NCBI GenBank assembly: GCA_002412765.1
Contig: DHVR01000064.1
Location: 1-14,682 of the forward strand
Source of the DNA: Leptolinea sp. UBA5203
Lineage (GTDB): Bacteria > Chloroflexota > Anaerolineae > Anaerolineales > Anaerolineaceae
Length of the DNA: 14,682 nucleotides
Reading direction: 5' to 3'
The notes below the pieces were generated by a model that had not been told where the DNA came from, did no database searches, and saw only the letters and a program-made list of their open reading frames with translations. Position numbers and translations under genes: made by a program. Below are positions 13,238-14,682 of this stretch, piece after piece (position 1 is the first letter of the stretch; each line of letters opens with the position of its first letter).

Positions 13238-13276
13238 CTCCTTCGTGGTTTTATCGGATGGAATCCATCCTCCCAC
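13238..13276 (-). promoter_or_regulatory. L1-binding-site-like RNA element before rplK
   Basis: Read on the minus strand: GUGG-GA-GGAUGG, loop AUU, CCAUCC-GAUAAAA-CCAC, then G and AAGGAG. It has the same two stems and the same GA / 7-nt asymmetric internal loop as the element before rplA, while the apical loop differs in sequence and size. This is the position used by the L1 translational operator in E. coli. Confidence 0.75.
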
Positions 13277-13298
13277 AAATTTCAAGAAAAACTAGGAT

Positions 13299-13979
13299 TT
13301 ATGCTTTTTCAACCTGTAAGAAATCGAGTTCTACAGGGGTTTCACGACCAAAGAAATTCACCATTACCCGGACTTTATTGCGTTCCAGATCCAAATCGGA
13401 TACGGTTCCACGGAAGTCATTGAATGGTCCATCAATAATGCGGACACGCTCGCCAGATTTAAAGCTGACTTTAACATGCGGTGCATCAGCTTCCATACGG
13501 CGCAGAATCTGAGAGACTTCTTCCGGGCGCAATGCTGTGGGATCATTACCCATACCGACAAACCCGGTAACTCCAGGTGTATTACGCACCACATACCAGG
13601 ATTCTTCGGAGAGGATCATATTCACCAGCACATACCCAGGAAAGACATGGCGCTCGATAATACGGCGCTTGCCATCTTTCACTTCCATCTCTTCCTGCGT
13701 AGGAATTACCACGTCAAAGATTTTATCTTTCATACCCATGGTTTCAATACGCTGTTCGAGATTATGGCGCACTTTTTTCTCGTATCCGGAATAGCAATGA
13801 ATAACAAACCAGGCACGCTCTTCTTCCGTCCCGCTTTCGATCGAGCTGGCATCGCCGGGCGTCTGAGCGAGAGGAGAATTTTCAGTTGCATCGACCGGGG
13901 TTAAATCAGCATCAACCTGCTCAACAGGTTTATCTAAGGGATGCATCTCTTCCTCATCGAAGTCAAACTTATCGTCCAT
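13299..13979 (-). CDS. nusG: Transcription termination/antitermination factor NusG
   Basis: 226 residues. NusG binds the RNA polymerase clamp, modulates pausing and links transcription to translation or Rho. The NGN domain (~56-165) shows AWFVIHCYSGYEKKVRHNL, the HVFPGYVLVNM core and NTPGVTGFVG. The KOW domain (~172-226) shows FKSGERVRIIDGPFNDFRGTVSDLD. A strongly acidic, probably disordered N-terminal extension of about 55 residues (MDDKFDFDEEEMHPLDKPVEQ...) precedes the NGN domain, so the protein is longer than the ~180-residue E. coli form. The ATG has GAGGT about eight bases upstream. It lies just after secE, the usual order. Confidence 0.97.
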   Translation of the reverse strand: MDDKFDFDEEEMHPLDKPVEQVDADLTPVDATENSPLAQTPGDASSIESGTEEERAWFVIHCYSGYEKKVRHNLEQRIETMGMKDKIFDVVIPTQEEMEVKDGKRRIIERHVFPGYVLVNMILSEESWYVVRNTPGVTGFVGMGNDPTALRPEEVSQILRRMEADAPHVKVSFKSGERVRIIDGPFNDFRGTVSDLDLERNKVRVMVNFFGRETPVELDFLQVEKA

Positions 13980-14012
13980 TTGCGTACCTCAAAAGATTTT
14001 TACCGAATAAGT

Positions 14013-14021
14013 ATTATACCA
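14013..14021 (-). promoter_or_regulatory. Possible internal promoter before nusG
   Basis: On the minus strand TGGTATAAT, a perfect extended -10, overlaps the secE stop codon about 34 nt before the nusG ATG. No -35 match is seen. Because it overlaps coding sequence (Leu-Val-stop) it may be fortuitous. Confidence 0.3.
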
Positions 14022-14229
14022 GAAGTTGTGTGATTAGTTTGGAGAATACAAAATCCAGGATAAACAAAAATGCACTCATGATCATCATCACGACGATAAC
14101 AATGCGGGTCAGATGCCATGCTTCCTGGCGGGTTGGCCAGGTAACCTTTCGCAATTCACCGACAGTCTCGCGCCACCAACGTACGAAAACGTTCTTGCGT
14201 TTCTTTTCTTTGCCAGTTTTTTCTGCCAC
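14014..14229 (-). CDS. secE: Preprotein translocase subunit SecE
   Basis: 71 residues, the short single-membrane-span form. A basic N-terminus is followed by the amphipathic helix VRWWRETVGELRKVTWPTRQEAW, whose ELRKVTWPTRQE is the SecE signature. One membrane segment (~43-66, IVIVVMMIMSAFLFILDFVF) clamps SecY. The start is a GTG six bases after AAGGAG. It lies between tRNA-Trp and nusG, as in many bacteria. A hairpin with a short U-run (14253-14277) stands between the tRNA and this gene. Confidence 0.95.
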   Translation of the reverse strand: MAEKTGKEKKRKNVFVRWWRETVGELRKVTWPTRQEAWHLTRIVIVVMMIMSAFLFILDFVFSKLITQLLV

Positions 14230-14252
14230 AGGCCACTCCTTATTTTATGGTT

Positions 14253-14277
14253 AAAACGCCGCCACTATGGACGGCGT
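14253..14277 (-). terminator. Hairpin with U-run between tRNA-Trp and secE
   Basis: Read on the minus strand: ACGCCG-U-CC-AUAGU-GG-CGGCGU, then UUU. An 8-bp GC-rich stem with one bulged base is followed by a short U-run. It could be a partial terminator, or a structure protecting or processing the ends between the tRNA and the secE mRNA. It lies 15 nt after the tRNA. Confidence 0.5.
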
Positions 14278-14291
14278 CATCAATTCTTAGG

Positions 14292-14364
14292 CAGGTGAGG
14301 CAGGAATCGAACCCGCAACCCCTGGTTTTGGAGACCAGTACTCTACCAATTGAGCTACTCACCT
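14292..14364 (-). tRNA. trnW: tRNA-Trp (anticodon CCA)
   Basis: 73 nt. The acceptor stem AGGTGAG/CTCACCT pairs perfectly and the discriminator base is G. The D-arm is GCTCAATTGGTAGAGT-like, the anticodon arm is CTGGT-CTCCAAA-ACCAG with anticodon CCA, and the T-arm is GCGGG-TTCGATT-CCTGC. The 3' CCA is not encoded (CCT follows) and must be added. It sits inside the tuf-rpmG-secE-nusG operon and so must be cut out of a polycistronic transcript. Confidence 0.97.
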
Positions 14365-14368
14365 AAGT

Positions 14369-14415
14369 AGATATGGAAGCGCAGAACTTGGTTCCGTTCT
14401 GCTTCTTCCATATCT
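14369..14415 (-). other. Long hairpin just upstream of tRNA-Trp (possible processing site)
   Basis: AGATATGGAAG and CTTCCATATCT (11 bp) continue, past a small internal loop, into GCAGAAC and GTTCTGC (7 bp) around an 8-nt loop, for 18 base pairs in all. It fills the space between the rpmG stop and the tRNA, ending 4 nt before the mature tRNA 5' end. No U-run follows, so it is not an ordinary terminator. A duplex of this length is a plausible RNase III substrate that would separate rpmG mRNA from the tRNA (inference). Confidence 0.65.
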
Positions 14416-14430
14416 TATTTTACCGATAGG

Positions 14431-14601
14431 CTATTTTGTTTCTCGATGCAGGGTGTGTTTAGTGCAACGAGAACAATACTTGTTGAGTTCCATTCGATTC
14501 GGATCGTTGCGACGATTCTTTTCCGTGGTGTAATTTCGTTCTTTACACTCGGTGCAAGCCATCGTTGTTACCGGTCGAACGCCTTTTTTCTTAGATGCCA
14601 T
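14431..14601 (-). CDS. rpmG: 50S ribosomal protein L33
   Basis: 56 residues: MASKKKGVRPVTTMACTECK ... ERNYTTEKNRRNDPNRMELNKYCSRCTKHTLHRETK. L33 is a small protein near the ribosomal E site. Both CxxC pairs (Cys16/Cys19 and Cys43/Cys46) are present, so this is the zinc-binding (C+) form, with no sign of a zinc-free paralogue here. The conserved YTTEKNRRN and ELNKYC motifs confirm the family. The ribosome binding site is weak. It lies between the tuf 3' end and tRNA-Trp. Confidence 0.95.
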   Translation of the reverse strand: MASKKKGVRPVTTMACTECKERNYTTEKNRRNDPNRMELNKYCSRCTKHTLHRETK

Positions 14602-14644
14602 AATCTTAATCTTTGCGGTCGAAGCTCTCGGCCGACGCTCCTAT

Positions 14645-14682
14645 TTAATCAAGGATTTCGGTAATCCGACCAGAGGCAACAG
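14645..14682 (-). CDS. tuf: Elongation factor Tu, C-terminal end only (partial)
   Basis: The minus strand reads in frame into a TAA stop as V-A-S-G-R-I-T-E-I-L-D, which fits the last residues of EF-Tu (compare TVGAGVVTKIL-type ends). Only 11 full codons lie in the window. Position just before rpmG, tRNA-Trp, secE and nusG is the usual place of a tuf gene, and that context carries most of the weight. Confidence 0.65.
   Translation of the reverse strand, partial: VASGRITEILD

Noticed and set aside
1..14682. CRISPR arrays, toxin-antitoxin pairs, phage or defence genes
   Set aside because: No regularly spaced repeats and no proteins of those families were found on either strand.

Overview
The window looks like a chromosomal stretch of moderate GC from a free-living bacterium. 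My best guess is Chloroflexota, Anaerolineae-like. The guess rests on the flavour of the ribosomal proteins, a LexA with a GAAC-N4-GTTC operator, DUF1295 and PIG-V-like membrane proteins, and dispersed palindromic repeats. No 16S or full-length marker is present to prove it.

Left part (1-3600), mixed strands. A minus-strand group runs fmdB-like zinc ribbon, then a CsoR/CstR-type thiol repressor, then an OsmC-family peroxiredoxin. The repressor and OsmC genes are translationally coupled. Next come a frameshifted 3' remnant of a dCMP deaminase gene, a plus-strand PAS-GGDEF diguanylate cyclase, and the intact minus-strand dCMP deaminase, so the cyclase is bracketed by two copies of the same gene end. 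A small secreted lipoprotein follows.

Middle part (3600-10860), all plus strand. It holds a substrate-binding lipoprotein 9 nt upstream of a two-transmembrane histidine kinase (a likely sensory pair), a second OsmC-family protein with an exact CRP-type palindrome over its start site, a DUF1295 membrane protein, lexA with its operator inside its own promoter, and a PIG-V-like mannosyltransferase. Clear intrinsic terminators follow the second OsmC gene, lexA and the mannosyltransferase. Long non-coding stretches lie at 3597-4023 and 9213-9628.

Right part (10860-14682), all minus strand. This is the translation/transcription operon read as tuf (3' end only) - rpmG - tRNA-Trp(CCA) - secE - nusG - rplK - rplA - rplJ - rplL. 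It ends convergently against the mannosyltransferase, so rpoBC does not follow. RNA structure is rich here: hairpins flank the tRNA, two near-identical leaders resembling the L1-binding site of 23S rRNA precede rplK and rplA, and a structured L10-type leader precedes rplJ.

I see no mobile-element enzymes, CRISPR array or defence island. The points most worth following are the duplicated L1-type leaders, the dCMP deaminase remnant whose differences from the intact gene end are all silent, the CsoR-family repressor with Tyr in place of the copper-binding His, and the CRP-type site at the second OsmC gene.
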